From positions 930,001-994,000 of the forward strand of contig NZ_JACMYH010000001.1 in NCBI RefSeq assembly GCF_014235765.1: DNA of 64,000 bases, read 5' to 3'. Numbering within the stretch: the first letter of the stretch is position 1; each line of letters starts with the position of its first letter. The notes under the pieces are model-generated. The model was not told the DNA's origin. It saw nothing but the letters and a program-made list of their open reading frames with translations, and searched no databases. Source of the DNA: Pseudomonas baltica (GTDB lineage Bacteria > Pseudomonadota > Gammaproteobacteria > Pseudomonadales > Pseudomonadaceae). This document shows positions 51,174 to 62,507 of this stretch, piece after piece. The translations under genes were made by a program, and so were the position numbers.

Positions 51174-53396
51174 TTACTGAGCCGGGGCTGCCGGCAGGTA
51201 GTCATAGTAGTGGTCGCGACGCTGACCGGGTTCGGGACGCGACACCTGGTTGAGGACCACACCGGTGATAGGCGCGCCGGTCTGCAACAGCTGACCGATG
51301 CTCTTGCGCACGAGCGGCATGCTGGTGGCTTCGGACTTGATCACGTAGATCACCGAATCGGCCATGCCGCACAGCAGTGCTGCGTCACTCACCGACTGGC
51401 TGGCCGGGGTGTCCAGAATCACGCGGTCGTAGCGGTGGCGTGCCCACTCCAGGAAGGTCTGCATGCGCGTGCTGGCCAGCAGTTCCTGAGGGTTGTACGG
51501 CATTTCACCAGCGCAGATCACGTCCAGGCTACCGATGGTCTGCAGGCAGTCATCGACGCCCGCCTTGCCCGCCAGCAACTCGGCCAGGCCGATGTGCTGA
51601 GCGTCCAGGCCCAGATTGGTGGCCACTTTCGGACGGCGCAGGTCGGCTTCCACCAACAGCACGCGTTCGACGCGGGCCATGGCACCGGCCAGGTTGATCG
51701 CCAGGGTGGTCTTGCCTTCGCCCGGAGTGGTCGAGGTCAGGACCAGGGTCTTGCGACGTACATCGTCGTCGTTGAGCATCACGCCAGTGCGCAGGGTACG
51801 TACGGCTTCGGCGAATGCCGCGTCGTCGTTGCGCTCGAACTGGCGGTGGATGCGCGAACGGTTGCGGCGCTTGAGCAACGGCACCACGCTCAGTACCGGC
51901 AGCTGCAGGGCACGCTCGACGTCGGCGCTGTTCTTGAAGCTGTTGTTCAAGGCTTCACGCAGCAGGGCAATGGCGCAACCGGCGATCAGCGACAGCAGCG
52001 CGGCCAGCACTACCAGAATGGCCTTGCGCGGCGTGGTCGGGAACAGCGGTGCAATGGCAGGGTCGACCACGCGGGCGTTGCCCGAAACCAGGTCGGCAGT
52101 CGCCATGGTTTCGCGCAGCTTGGTCATGAACGTGTTGTACACGTCACGGTTGCTGTCGACATCGCGCTGCAGTTCACGCAGGGCGAACTCCTTGCGGGAG
52201 ATGTCCTGGATTTCCTGCTTGTTGGTGTTGAACGAGGAGCGCAACGAGTTCTCGTTGTCCTGCGCCAACTGATAGTTGTGCTGCAGGCCGGCGACAACCT
52301 GGCTGACCTGGCTGCGCAGGCTGGCCTGGGCGGCTTGCAGTTCGGAGCGTGCGGCAACCATCTGCGGATGCTTGTCGCCGTAGCGCTGGCTGTATTCGTC
52401 GACCCGCGCCTGGGCAGTGGCGGCCACGGCCTGGAACTGCTGGATCACCGGGTTGTTGATGACCGCAGGCACGCTGGACAGGTCCAGGTTGCCACCGCGA
52501 GCCAACAGACCCTGCACCTGACGGTACTGGCTCTGGGCATCGGCACGTTCGCGGCGTGCGTCGACCAGACGGTCGCTGGTACGGGCCAGTTCGTTGGCGG
52601 TGATGGTAGCCACGCCGCCGACATCGACCAGGCCCTGGCCATCGCGATAAGCCTGCAACTTGCTTTCAGCCTGCTGCAGCTGGGTGCGCAGCTCGACCAT
52701 GCGGGTGTTCATCCAGCGGCTGGCGGTCAGCGATTCCTGCTGCTGCGAGTTCTGCCGGCTGGCCAGGTAACCCTGGGCCAGGGCGTTGGCGGTGGCCGCG
52801 CCGGTTTCGGCATCGGCCATGGTCACGCCGATGCTGACCAGGTGGCTCTTGCCCACGACGGTCACGCTGGTGCGCTGGCGCAGTTCCATCACGGCGCTGT
52901 TGAACGCCTGCTGCTCGGTGTAGTTGAGCTCCTGGTGCCAGCTCTGCGGGAACCAGTCGGCATGCCAGTTGGACAGCTGGGCCTTGATCTTGGCCAGGCG
53001 CGACTGCTTCTGCCGTGGGTCCAGTTCCTCGTGGTGCGACAGGTCGAGCTCGCGCACGGCCCGCTCGGCCACTTCGCGGCTCTGGATCAGGCCCATCTGG
53101 GTCTGCAGGTAATCGCTGTTGGGATCGGGACGGTCCGGCGTCTGCTGGAACGTGATGACCTGGTTACCGCTGGGCTCGATGACCAGAGTGGCGACGGAGC
53201 GATAGGTCGGGGTCATGTTCAGCGCGTAGATCACGGCGGCGGCGGTGCCTACCGCGAACACGCCGAGGATCATGCCGCGGCGACGCCACAGCGTGCGCCA
53301 CAGTTTGCGCGAATCCAGCGCATCGCGTTCTTCTGACGCGGGCACAGCCTGCCAGGGAGCAACGCCCTGGCTGTTTCTTACGGCAATCTGGCTCAT
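51174..53396 (-). CDS. Wzc-like tyrosine autokinase and chain-length regulator
   Basis: Inner-membrane co-polymerase of 740 residues. Wzz domain with helix 1 near residue 45 (GMILGVFAVGTAAAVIYAL), a large periplasmic coiled coil, the PTTPRKAILVVLAALLSLIAG helix, and a BY-kinase domain with Walker A PGEGKTT (558-564), Walker A' LLVEADLRRPK and Walker B VILDTPA. A C-terminal tyrosine cluster (RRDHYYDYLP, Tyr 730, 731 and 733) is the expected autophosphorylation site. It controls chain length and export with the Wza-like protein, whose stop is 1 bp upstream. The ATG at 53396 is chosen because the earlier one overlaps that gene. Confidence 0.93.
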   Translation of the reverse strand: MSQIAVRNSQGVAPWQAVPASEERDALDSRKLWRTLWRRRGMILGVFAVGTAAAVIYALNMTPTYRSVATLVIEPSGNQVITFQQTPDRPDPNSDYLQTQMGLIQSREVAERAVRELDLSHHEELDPRQKQSRLAKIKAQLSNWHADWFPQSWHQELNYTEQQAFNSAVMELRQRTSVTVVGKSHLVSIGVTMADAETGAATANALAQGYLASRQNSQQQESLTASRWMNTRMVELRTQLQQAESKLQAYRDGQGLVDVGGVATITANELARTSDRLVDARRERADAQSQYRQVQGLLARGGNLDLSSVPAVINNPVIQQFQAVAATAQARVDEYSQRYGDKHPQMVAARSELQAAQASLRSQVSQVVAGLQHNYQLAQDNENSLRSSFNTNKQEIQDISRKEFALRELQRDVDSNRDVYNTFMTKLRETMATADLVSGNARVVDPAIAPLFPTTPRKAILVVLAALLSLIAGCAIALLREALNNSFKNSADVERALQLPVLSVVPLLKRRNRSRIHRQFERNDDAAFAEAVRTLRTGVMLNDDDVRRKTLVLTSTTPGEGKTTLAINLAGAMARVERVLLVEADLRRPKVATNLGLDAQHIGLAELLAGKAGVDDCLQTIGSLDVICAGEMPYNPQELLASTRMQTFLEWARHRYDRVILDTPASQSVSDAALLCGMADSVIYVIKSEATSMPLVRKSIGQLLQTGAPITGVVLNQVSRPEPGQRRDHYYDYLPAAPAQ

Positions 53397-53397
53397 G

Positions 53398-53904
53398 TCA
53401 GAAGAACCCCTGGTCAATGGTGATGGTGTCGCCCGGTTCTACCGGTGTTGCCAACTGGGCCGCTTTGGCACTGCCGCCGCGATTGATGTTGATGCGGTTG
53501 ACCGAAGCACGCTCGGTCAGGCCGCCGGCCAGCGCGATGGCACGGTCCATGGTCAGGCCCGGCTTGTAGGGATACCCACCCGGTGCCTTGACTTCGCCGC
53601 CAATATAGAAGGGGCGGTATTCGACCACGCTCACGGTCACTTTCGGATCTTTCAGGTAATCACCGCTCAGACCTTTGGTGATGACGCGTTCGATCTCGTC
53701 GGTGGTCTTGCCCAGGGCTTTCACGTTGCCGAGAAAGGGGTAGGAAAAGGTACCGGAATCATTGAGGTGGACTTCTTCGTTGGTCAGATCGGGTTCACCC
53801 AGTACGGACACCCGGATGACATCGCCCGAAGCGAGTTTGTAGGCATCGGCCTGGGCTCCCAGGCTGAACAGTGCCAGTACGACAATCAATGCATGCTTGA
53901 ACAT
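53398..53904 (-). CDS. Short Wza-like polysaccharide export protein
   Basis: Periplasmic Poly_export/SLBB protein of 168 residues. Signal peptide MFKHALIVVLALFSLGAQADA; Poly_export part YKLASGDVIRVSVLGEPDL; one SLBB unit (FYIGGEVKAPGGYPYKPGLT, IALAGGLTERA). It lacks a lipobox cysteine and the C-terminal amphipathic helix that forms the Wza pore, so it cannot by itself span the outer membrane. The beta-barrel protein encoded directly upstream is a likely partner. GGGAG lies 9 bp before the ATG at 53904. Confidence 0.9.
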   Translation of the reverse strand: MFKHALIVVLALFSLGAQADAYKLASGDVIRVSVLGEPDLTNEEVHLNDSGTFSYPFLGNVKALGKTTDEIERVITKGLSGDYLKDPKVTVSVVEYRPFYIGGEVKAPGGYPYKPGLTMDRAIALAGGLTERASVNRININRGGSAKAAQLATPVEPGDTITIDQGFF

Positions 53905-53930
53905 GGTGGCTTCTCCCCTTTGGGTTGAGT

Positions 53931-55085
53931 TCACAGGGACAGCTTGAGGCTGAGCAGGTAGATGTTGCGAACGTAGTCTTCGCTGTTCACGTTCGAGTTG
54001 TTGTCGACGCGGCTGTAGCCCAGGCCGACCTCGGCCCAGCGGCTGGCGGTGTAGATGATCTCGGCGCCGGCGGCGTTCTGCTTGTCGTCGCGACCGCCCG
54101 TGCCCAGGTACTCGCGATCTGCATAGCGATAGTTGACGTCGGTGGCGAAGAACGACGACCAGCTGTGGCGCCAGCCCAGACGGCTGCTGGTCACGTGCAC
54201 GGTGTTGGCACCGTCGTCACCTTCGTCGAAGGCGCGGCGCATGTTCACCGAGATGGTGGAATAGGTGCGTGGCTTGTAGTCCATGCCCACTTCCCAGGTA
54301 CCGCTGCCATAGTCGTTGCTCTGCGAGCTTTCGAAATCCTTGCGCTCGTAACCCAGGCGGGCGGTACCGCTGAGCTTGGCGGTGACATCACGGTCGATAC
54401 CGAACAGCACGCGGTTGCCCTTGCTGTTGCGACGATCGAAGTCCAGGTAGTCGTAGTCGACGTGGTTCAGCTCGACCAGGGCGCGGGTGCTGCCGCCCAG
54501 GCGATGGAACCAGGTACCGCTGACGCTGGTAGCGTCGTATTCCTTGTCATCGTTGATGCCGTCGGCATTGCGATAGCGCTGCTGACGATAGCCACCGCCC
54601 AGTTCGATCTGGTTCATGGCGCTGAGTGCGCCAAAGGTGTACTTCAGGCGACCGCCCTGACGGGTGTACTTGTCGTTTTCGCGCTCGTCGGCGGAATCGA
54701 CGGTTTCTTCACCACGCTTGTAATCGAGAATGGCGTCCAGACGATTGCGCGAATCGAAGGCCCACACGCCGCTCAGCTCGGCATCGTGGTCGATGTGACT
54801 GGCGTCGGCGTGGTCCAGGTAGGTCTGGCTGTCGGCCGAATACTGGAACTTGTAGCCGGTGTTGCGGGTTTCGCGGGTAAACAACAGGGTCGGCTTGACC
54901 GAGGTGATCCACGACGCATCCTCATCGCGATCCACTGCACGAAAGTTGTCGTCGTAGCGTTCACTTATCTCCAATGTCGGAGTGAAGTTCACGGGACCAA
55001 GCTCGACCTTTGCCGGTTCCAACGCCCAAGCGCTCAAGGGCCAAGGCGCCAGCGCCAGGCATGCCATCCACTGTTGTTTATTCAT
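53931..55085 (-). CDS. Outer-membrane beta-barrel protein of the exopolysaccharide cluster
   Basis: A 384-residue protein with signal peptide MNKQQWMACLALAPWPLSAWA and a mature part of alternating polar/aromatic strands (TLEISERYDDNF, GYKFQYSADSQTY, RLGYERKDFESS, AEVGLGYSRVD) ending LLSLKLSL. This is the outer membrane beta-barrel (BBP2-like) type seen in Pseudomonas polysaccharide loci. It is about 16-18 strands by pattern. I infer that it serves as the exit channel, complementing the short Wza-like protein. Start candidates are ATG 55085, ATG 55091 and GTG 55097; GGGA spacing favours 55085. Confidence 0.82.
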   Translation of the reverse strand: MNKQQWMACLALAPWPLSAWALEPAKVELGPVNFTPTLEISERYDDNFRAVDRDEDASWITSVKPTLLFTRETRNTGYKFQYSADSQTYLDHADASHIDHDAELSGVWAFDSRNRLDAILDYKRGEETVDSADERENDKYTRQGGRLKYTFGALSAMNQIELGGGYRQQRYRNADGINDDKEYDATSVSGTWFHRLGGSTRALVELNHVDYDYLDFDRRNSKGNRVLFGIDRDVTAKLSGTARLGYERKDFESSQSNDYGSGTWEVGMDYKPRTYSTISVNMRRAFDEGDDGANTVHVTSSRLGWRHSWSSFFATDVNYRYADREYLGTGGRDDKQNAAGAEIIYTASRWAEVGLGYSRVDNNSNVNSEDYVRNIYLLSLKLSL

Positions 55086-55128
55086 ATCCATTCCCACTGC
55101 CGTGATTCGGGGTAGACGCCAAGGGCGC

Positions 55129-56977
<1,849 letters not shown>

Positions 56978-58030
56978 TCAGAACACAGCGCGAGTGCTCT
57001 GCCGCTCGATGAGGGAGAAGCCGATATCGACGATCTCGGCAACCTGCTCGGACTGCTGCAGACGGCGCAGCAACATGTCTGCCGCACAGGCACCCAACTG
57101 CGCACCGTCGATGCGCACCGTGGACAAGGCCGGAAAGGTATGACTGGCGAAGTTCATGTCGCCAAAGCCCATCACACCCAGTCGCTCGGGCACCGGCAAG
57201 CCACGCGCAGCCGCTTCGGTGAGCACGCCATGAGCGAGGGTGTCGGAGGTACAGACCATCATCAAGGGTGGCGTCTGCAGGGTTGGCCAATCGTTCTCAA
57301 GCAGCGCAGCGAGCCCGCGTCGCCCCTGCTCCAGGGTCGGCAAGCCGGCGAAAATCTGCTGCTGAACATCGCCGATGCCGGCTTGGGTGAGAGCATCGAG
57401 CAGACTCTGGGCACGGCGCAATCCACGCGGATCGTCCACCGCCAGCAGGGCAAATCGACGGTAGCCCAGTCGCAGCAGGCGTTGCGCGACCTCGCTGCCC
57501 ACGCGTTCATGGGAAAAGCCTACCAGCATGTCGATGGGGTCGTCGGTCAGGTCCCAGGTCTCCACCACGGGTACAGCCGCGGCACGCAAGCGCGCGCGAC
57601 TGGCCTGGGTGTGCAGGGTGCCGGTGAGGATGATGCCGTCGGGGCGTCGACTGAGGATGACGTCGAGCAGATGCTGCTCCTGTTCGCTCTGATAACCGGA
57701 AACGCCGAGCAGCACCTGGTAGCCTGCCTGCATCAGGCGTTCGTTGATCGCCTGGAAGGTGTCGGAGAACAGCGGGTTGGTGACCATCGGCAGAACCACG
57801 GCGACCAGGCGGCTGCGATTGCTCGCCAGGGAGCTGGCCAGGCGGTTCTGCACGTAGCCGGTCTGGACGATGGCCTGCTGAATCTTCAGCCGGGTTTCCT
57901 CGCGCACCGCATCCGGCGCGTTCAGATAACGCGAGACGGTCATCGGCGCCACACCGGCCAGACGCGCGACATCCACCAAGGTGATACCGCGGGTACTGCG
58001 TCCCTTGCTGCCCGGTTGCTTTGCCGTCAT
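56978..58030 (-). CDS. LacI family transcriptional regulator
   Basis: A 350-residue repressor: HTH ITLVDVARLAGVAPMTVSRYLN (about 16-37), hinge helix region RLASSLASNRSR, and a periplasmic-binding-like effector domain (VVLPMVTNPLFSDTFQAINE). The effector is unknown; GntR-type gluconate regulators share this style. It is divergent from a DHA2 exporter across 104 bp, in which TGATGGTATCA (58071-58081) is a small dyad that might be its operator. Control of the exporter and the two enzyme genes behind it is the natural inference. Confidence 0.9.
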   Translation of the reverse strand: MTAKQPGSKGRSTRGITLVDVARLAGVAPMTVSRYLNAPDAVREETRLKIQQAIVQTGYVQNRLASSLASNRSRLVAVVLPMVTNPLFSDTFQAINERLMQAGYQVLLGVSGYQSEQEQHLLDVILSRRPDGIILTGTLHTQASRARLRAAAVPVVETWDLTDDPIDMLVGFSHERVGSEVAQRLLRLGYRRFALLAVDDPRGLRRAQSLLDALTQAGIGDVQQQIFAGLPTLEQGRRGLAALLENDWPTLQTPPLMMVCTSDTLAHGVLTEAAARGLPVPERLGVMGFGDMNFASHTFPALSTVRIDGAQLGACAADMLLRRLQQSEQVAEIVDIGFSLIERQSTRAVF

Positions 58031-58134
58031 GGTGTGCCGCGTGCCTCAGCTTGCTTCAGGAACAATGGCGTGATGGTATCAGCGCGTGCCGGGCCGCTGC
58101 ACCTGCGGCCCGTTCGATAATTCAAGGAAGTCCC

Positions 58135-59652
58135 GTGTCGTCGTCTCAATCTGCAAAACGCTGGTGGGTACTGGTCGCGGTCATGATGGTGTTTCTGCCC
58201 GTGGTGCTGGACGTGACCATCCTGCACGTGGCGGTCCCCTCGCTGACCCTGGCGCTGCAGGCCACTGGCACCGAGGTGCTGTGGATCATCGATATCTACC
58301 CGTTGATCATGGCCAGCCTGCTGATCCCCATGGGTACCCTCGCCGATCGGATCGGCCATCGCCAGCTGTTGATCACCGGGTTGTGCATCTTCAGCCTCGG
58401 CTCGGTGCTTGCGGCGTTCTCGCCCAGCGTGGCCACTCTGATCGCCGCTCGGGCGTTCATGGCCTTCGGCTCGGCGATGATCATTCCCTGCACGTTGGCG
58501 ATCATCCGCCAAACCTTCGACGACGAGCGCGAGCGGGCCCTGGCGCTGGGCGTCTGGGGTGCCACCGGCTCGGCAGGTGCGGCCATCGGGCCATTGGTGG
58601 GCGGTGCCCTGCTCGAGCATTTCTGGTGGGGCGCGGTGTTTCTGGTCAATGTGCCGGTGATGCTGGTGGTGATGCCGCTGGTGCTCAAGCATGTGCCGCG
58701 CACCTCCATCACCGGCGACGGCAACTGGACCATCGGCCAGGCATTGATCCTGATGCTGGGTATCATGGCCACTGTCTATGCGCTCAAGTCCGGGTTCAAG
58801 CCCGGCAGTTCGGTGTTCGTCACCTGCGCGTCGGCACTGATTGGCCTGACCATGCTGGGCTGGTTCGGGCACAAGCAATTGCACGCCGCACGCCCCATGC
58901 TCGACCTCAGCCTGTTCCGCTCACCGGCGATCAGCGCAGGCGTGGTCATGGCATTGGTGGTGATGGGCGCCCTGGCCGGGGTCGAATTGATGCTGGCTCA
59001 GGAGCTGCAATTCGTTCTCGGCCAGACACCGCTCCAGGCCGGCATGTTCCTCTTGCCGTTGATGATCGCCTCGGCGGTCGGCGGGCCCATGGCGGGTCTG
59101 CTGTTGCGTGCCATTGGCCTGCGCTGGGTCGGCAGTCTGTCGCTGGCTGCTGCCAGTGCCAGCCTGGCAGGGCTGGCCATGGCTGACCTGCACCACAGCG
59201 GATGGGCCGTGATCGGCCTGCTGGTGGTGCTGGGTCTGTCCCTGAGCATTGGCCTGACGGCATCGTCGGTGGCGATCATGAGCAGTACACCGCCGCACAA
59301 GGCCGGCTCGGCCGGCGCGCTCGAAGCCACCAGCTATGACCTGGGCACAGGGCTTGGCATCACCGGGTTCGGTATCGTCCTGGGCAGCGGCTATACCCGC
59401 TCCATCCAGCTGCCCGATGGGTTGCCCCCGGCAATCGCGGAGACGGCCCGGCATTCGATCGGTGAAACCATGAGCGCGGCGAAGGCGCTGGGTGGCCCGC
59501 AGGCTGCCGAGCTGGTCGCCGCTGGCCAAGCCGCGTTCAGCACTTCGCACAACCTGGTGCTGGGATCGGCAGCGACCTTGATCGGGGTTCTCAGCGTGGT
59601 GATCTGGGTGGCGCTGCATCGCCATGGGCACACCCACAGCCAAGCGGCGTGA
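58135..59652 (+). CDS. MFS exporter, DHA2 family (SmvA/QacA-like)
   Basis: Inner-membrane proton-coupled exporter of 505 residues with 14 helices. Characteristic: VVLDVTILHVAVPSL in helix 1, WIIDIYPLIMASLLIPMGTLADRIGHR (motif A) and GSAGAAIGPLVGGALLEHFWWG (motif C). Relatives export cationic antiseptics and dyes. AAGGAAG just upstream supports the GTG start at 58135; the longer frame would overlap the divergent regulator promoter. Lacking a periplasmic adaptor gene, it works in the inner membrane alone. It is probably the first gene of the unit with the two following enzymes. Confidence 0.88.
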   Translation: MSSSQSAKRWWVLVAVMMVFLPVVLDVTILHVAVPSLTLALQATGTEVLWIIDIYPLIMASLLIPMGTLADRIGHRQLLITGLCIFSLGSVLAAFSPSVATLIAARAFMAFGSAMIIPCTLAIIRQTFDDERERALALGVWGATGSAGAAIGPLVGGALLEHFWWGAVFLVNVPVMLVVMPLVLKHVPRTSITGDGNWTIGQALILMLGIMATVYALKSGFKPGSSVFVTCASALIGLTMLGWFGHKQLHAARPMLDLSLFRSPAISAGVVMALVVMGALAGVELMLAQELQFVLGQTPLQAGMFLLPLMIASAVGGPMAGLLLRAIGLRWVGSLSLAAASASLAGLAMADLHHSGWAVIGLLVVLGLSLSIGLTASSVAIMSSTPPHKAGSAGALEATSYDLGTGLGITGFGIVLGSGYTRSIQLPDGLPPAIAETARHSIGETMSAAKALGGPQAAELVAAGQAAFSTSHNLVLGSAATLIGVLSVVIWVALHRHGHTHSQAA

Positions 59653-59737
59653 TCGGCAGGGGCGTTCGTCGGTCCAGGTGAATTTCTGCAGGCGGGCTCA
59701 CTCGAAACCAGACACCAAAAACACGATGGGTGCTGTC

Positions 59738-61099
59738 ATGATCCCGCTTGAATCCACTGGCCATCCGCATTCAGGGGCCAGGCCCGAGCGTACTGCCCTG
59801 CCGCTCTACCGGTCGCTGCTCGAGAGGCCCGACGCCACCGAGCCAGGACGGGCGAAGCAGTTTCTCGAAGAACAACTGGCGCTGGCGGCCGAGCTGCCCT
59901 GCCCGATGCCCTCGAACCCTGCGCAGCTGTTGCAGTGGGTGGCCGACAACGCCGCGGCGGTGGGTCGCCAGTATTCCGAGTATCTTGCCCTGCGCCACGC
60001 CGGCGCGCCCCGACGGTTTTTCAGCAACAAGGCCCACGCCCTGTATTTCCTGCAACAGGTGGCACCGAGCAAGCTGGTCGATGGCGCGTGGTTGTTCGGC
60101 ACCGTCAGGCATACGGCGGACTGGCGCTATCACGGCCTGATCCGCACTTACCTCGAAGAGTTGGGCGACGGTGATCCCTCACTCAACCACGTCACGCTGT
60201 ACCGCGCGCTGTTGGCCGAGCACGACTGCCTGGCGACCCACGACCTGGCCGACGAGCTGTACCTGCAAGGCGCCATTCAGTTGGCCTTGGGCCAGGCCAG
60301 CGAGGACTTCCTGCCCGAGGTGATCGGCTACAACCTGGGCTACGAGCAACTGCCGCTGCACCTGCTGATCACTGCGTTCGAACTGAACGAGCTGGGCATC
60401 GACCCTTACTATTTCACCTTGCACGTGACCATCGACAACGCTGGCACCGGGCACGCGCACAAGGCGGTAGCGGCCGTTCTCGATCTGCTGCCGGGCGGTG
60501 CGGACAACGCTGCGTTTCTGCAGAGGCTGCGGGCAGGCTACAACCTCAACGACTTGGGTATCGGCTCTGCCGCAGTGATCGAGAGCTTCGATCTGGACCA
60601 TGAGGTGGTGCAGATGCTGGAGCGCAAGCGCGGCTTTGGCCAGTACATGCATTCAGACTACTGCCGCCTCGAAGGCAGGACCGTCAACGAGTGGCTGGCC
60701 AAGCCGGGCCAGTGCGGCGCTTTTCTGACCGCGCTGGAAAACAAGGGCTGGATCAAGCGACACCAGGACCCCGAGGCCAGCCGTTTCTGGCAGATGCTCG
60801 ATGGGCCGGGCGCGCCCATGTTCGGCGTGTTCAACGGTTACGAACGGCAGTTGCTCAAGGACTGGATCGCCGGCGATTGGCTGGACGATCAGTCCGGCGC
60901 CAGCAATCCGTTCAGGGCACGCTTTCGCCGACGCGCACCCGCGGTCGCCATTGCGACCGGCACAGCCCGGCCTGCGGAACCGACCCAGGCACTGATTCGC
61001 AAGATGTCGCCATCGCTGCACGCATCGCCCGAGGGGTTGGAAGCGACCCGGGCATTCACTCAGCGACTGAGCGAGGGAGCGCTGAGCCATGAATATTGA
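59738..61099 (+). CDS. Heme-oxygenase-like iron-dependent oxidase (HDO-type redox enzyme)
   Basis: About 453 residues. The central part is a heme-oxygenase-like all-helical domain of the 'iron-containing redox enzyme' kind. Candidate metal ligands are in GYEQLPLHLLITAFELNEL and in YYFTLHVTIDNAGTGHAHKA (His, Asp and His in HDO spacing). Known HDOs use a diiron centre for N-oxygenation, desaturation or C-C scission in small-molecule pathways. A large N-terminal part and a basic/Pro-rich C-terminus surround the fold. The start is uncertain (ATG 59726 or 59738). The stop overlaps the methyltransferase start region by 11 bp. Confidence 0.75.
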   Translation: MIPLESTGHPHSGARPERTALPLYRSLLERPDATEPGRAKQFLEEQLALAAELPCPMPSNPAQLLQWVADNAAAVGRQYSEYLALRHAGAPRRFFSNKAHALYFLQQVAPSKLVDGAWLFGTVRHTADWRYHGLIRTYLEELGDGDPSLNHVTLYRALLAEHDCLATHDLADELYLQGAIQLALGQASEDFLPEVIGYNLGYEQLPLHLLITAFELNELGIDPYYFTLHVTIDNAGTGHAHKAVAAVLDLLPGGADNAAFLQRLRAGYNLNDLGIGSAAVIESFDLDHEVVQMLERKRGFGQYMHSDYCRLEGRTVNEWLAKPGQCGAFLTALENKGWIKRHQDPEASRFWQMLDGPGAPMFGVFNGYERQLLKDWIAGDWLDDQSGASNPFRARFRRRAPAVAIATGTARPAEPTQALIRKMSPSLHASPEGLEATRAFTQRLSEGALSHEY

Positions 61100-62081
61100 G
61101 GTACGAGGCTCTGACATGAACCAGGTGAACGTGTGCCCAACCGTCGAGGGCGCGGAACTGGACCAGGTGCTGCTCCAGCTTGGTCGCCGCTTGCAGGCAG
61201 ATGGCTACCGCTTTGTGACGGTGACGCCGCTGACCCATCAGCGCAACAACGAGCGGCCTGGCAACGCGGTCGCCCGTGACCTGCGCGATGTGTTCGGCTG
61301 GAGTCGCCCGTTCGAATACAATCTGTTGCCCGAAGTGGAGACGGCGGCATTGCTGGAAAATGCCATCGTCAGCGAGCAGTCGGGGCTGCTGCGCAGCGAG
61401 GTGCGCTGGTCCAGCCTGGGCGGGCAGTTGTTCGTTCACTCGGCCTATCCGACCGTCGCCCAGGATTCGGTTTTCTTTGGGCCCGATACCTATCGTTTTG
61501 CACGGGCCATCGAGAAGCACCTGCACGAGTCCCGGCAGCCGATCCGCAGCGCGGTCGATATCGGTTGCGGCAGCGGCGCAGGGGCGATTCTGATTGCCCT
61601 GGCGTGCCGCGAAGCGCAGGTTCAGGCAGTGGATATCAATCCTGCGGCGTTGCGTTTCACTGCAGTCAATGCGGCACTGGCGGGCGTAGCCAATGTAGCG
61701 GCCTGGCACAGCGACGTGCTGCAGGGCACCAGCGGGGATTTCGATCTGATCGTTGCCAACCCTCCGTACATGCAGGATCCCCAGGCACGGGCGTATCGCG
61801 ACGGCGGCGGCGAACTGGGGTCGGCCTTGTCGGTGCGCATCGCCAGCGAGGCGTTGGCTCGATTGGCGCCCGGCGGCAGTCTGCTGCTGTACACCGGCGC
61901 GCCGTCGGTGGCCGGCGTCGACTTGTTTCTGAGTCAGGCGCAACCGCTGGTGGACGTACCAGGGTTTCAATGGACCTATGAAGAGGTGGACCCGGACGTA
62001 TTCGGCGAGGAGCTGGAAACCCCCGGGTATCGCCAGGCAGAACGAATCGCCGCCGTGGTCCTCACCGTCACCAGAACCTGA
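61089..62081 (+). CDS. Class I SAM-dependent methyltransferase with NPPY motif
   Basis: A 330-residue methyltransferase. After an N-terminal helical region of about 150 residues, motif I is VDIGCGSGAGAIL, motif II AVDINPAAL, and motif IV VANPPYMQD. NPPY is the signature of PrmC/HemK-like amino-group methyltransferases that act on amide or ring nitrogen; full length and N-terminus differ from PrmC, so the target is likely another molecule. It overlaps the iron enzyme gene; an internal ATG at 61116 with GAGG 7 bp upstream is an equally good start. Confidence 0.82.
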   Translation: MNIEVRGSDMNQVNVCPTVEGAELDQVLLQLGRRLQADGYRFVTVTPLTHQRNNERPGNAVARDLRDVFGWSRPFEYNLLPEVETAALLENAIVSEQSGLLRSEVRWSSLGGQLFVHSAYPTVAQDSVFFGPDTYRFARAIEKHLHESRQPIRSAVDIGCGSGAGAILIALACREAQVQAVDINPAALRFTAVNAALAGVANVAAWHSDVLQGTSGDFDLIVANPPYMQDPQARAYRDGGGELGSALSVRIASEALARLAPGGSLLLYTGAPSVAGVDLFLSQAQPLVDVPGFQWTYEEVDPDVFGEELETPGYRQAERIAAVVLTVTRT

Positions 62082-62105
62082 CCTTGCGATGGTTTTGCAA
62101 AGCCC

Positions 62106-62500
62106 TGTAGCAGCGGCGCAAGCCGCGTCCGGGTTCACTGCGGTGTGTCAGGCTGAACGCATCCACCGCCGACGCGGCTTGCGCCGCTGCTACAGGGGGG
62201 CGCGCGCCTCCAGATGCCGCTGAACCCCTGTAGCAGCGGCGCAAGCCGCGTCCGGGTTTACTGCGGTGTGTCAGGGGGGGCCGCATTTACCGCCGACGCG
62301 GCTTGCGCCGCTGCTACAGGGGGATGCGCGCTTCCAGATGCCGCTGAACCCCTGTAGCAGCGGCGCGAGCCGCGTCCGGGTTTACTGCGTTGTGTCAGGG
62401 GGGCCGCATTTACCGCCGACGCGGCTTGCGCCGCTGCTACAGGGGGATGCGCGCTTCCAGATGCCGCTGAACCCCTGTAGCAGCGGCGCGAGCCGCGTCG
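62106..62500 (+). repeat. Array of type B REP elements, four forward and three reverse
   Basis: Forward arms start TGTAGCAGCGGCG at 62106, 62229, 62353 and 62476; reverse arms end GCCGCTGCTACAGG near 62195, 62318 and 62441. The repeat unit is 123-124 bp. Each unit also holds AGATGCCGCTGAACC, identical to the 3' end of the adjacent oxidoreductase gene (62511 onward). The 62082-62507 gap has no gene. The array lies between convergent genes. Confidence 0.93.
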
Positions 62501-62507
62501 CGCGCGG

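Noticed and set aside
49737..53336. A 1199-residue plus-strand open frame across the kinase and sugar transferase genes
   Set aside because: It is antisense to two well-supported genes, has histidine/glutamine/arginine-rich composition and no domain; it is a codon-bias shadow.
62106..62500. Regularly spaced palindromic repeats resembling a CRISPR array
   Set aside because: Repeats alternate orientation, the intervening sequences are themselves repeated, the core matches REP elements elsewhere in the window, and no cas gene is present.
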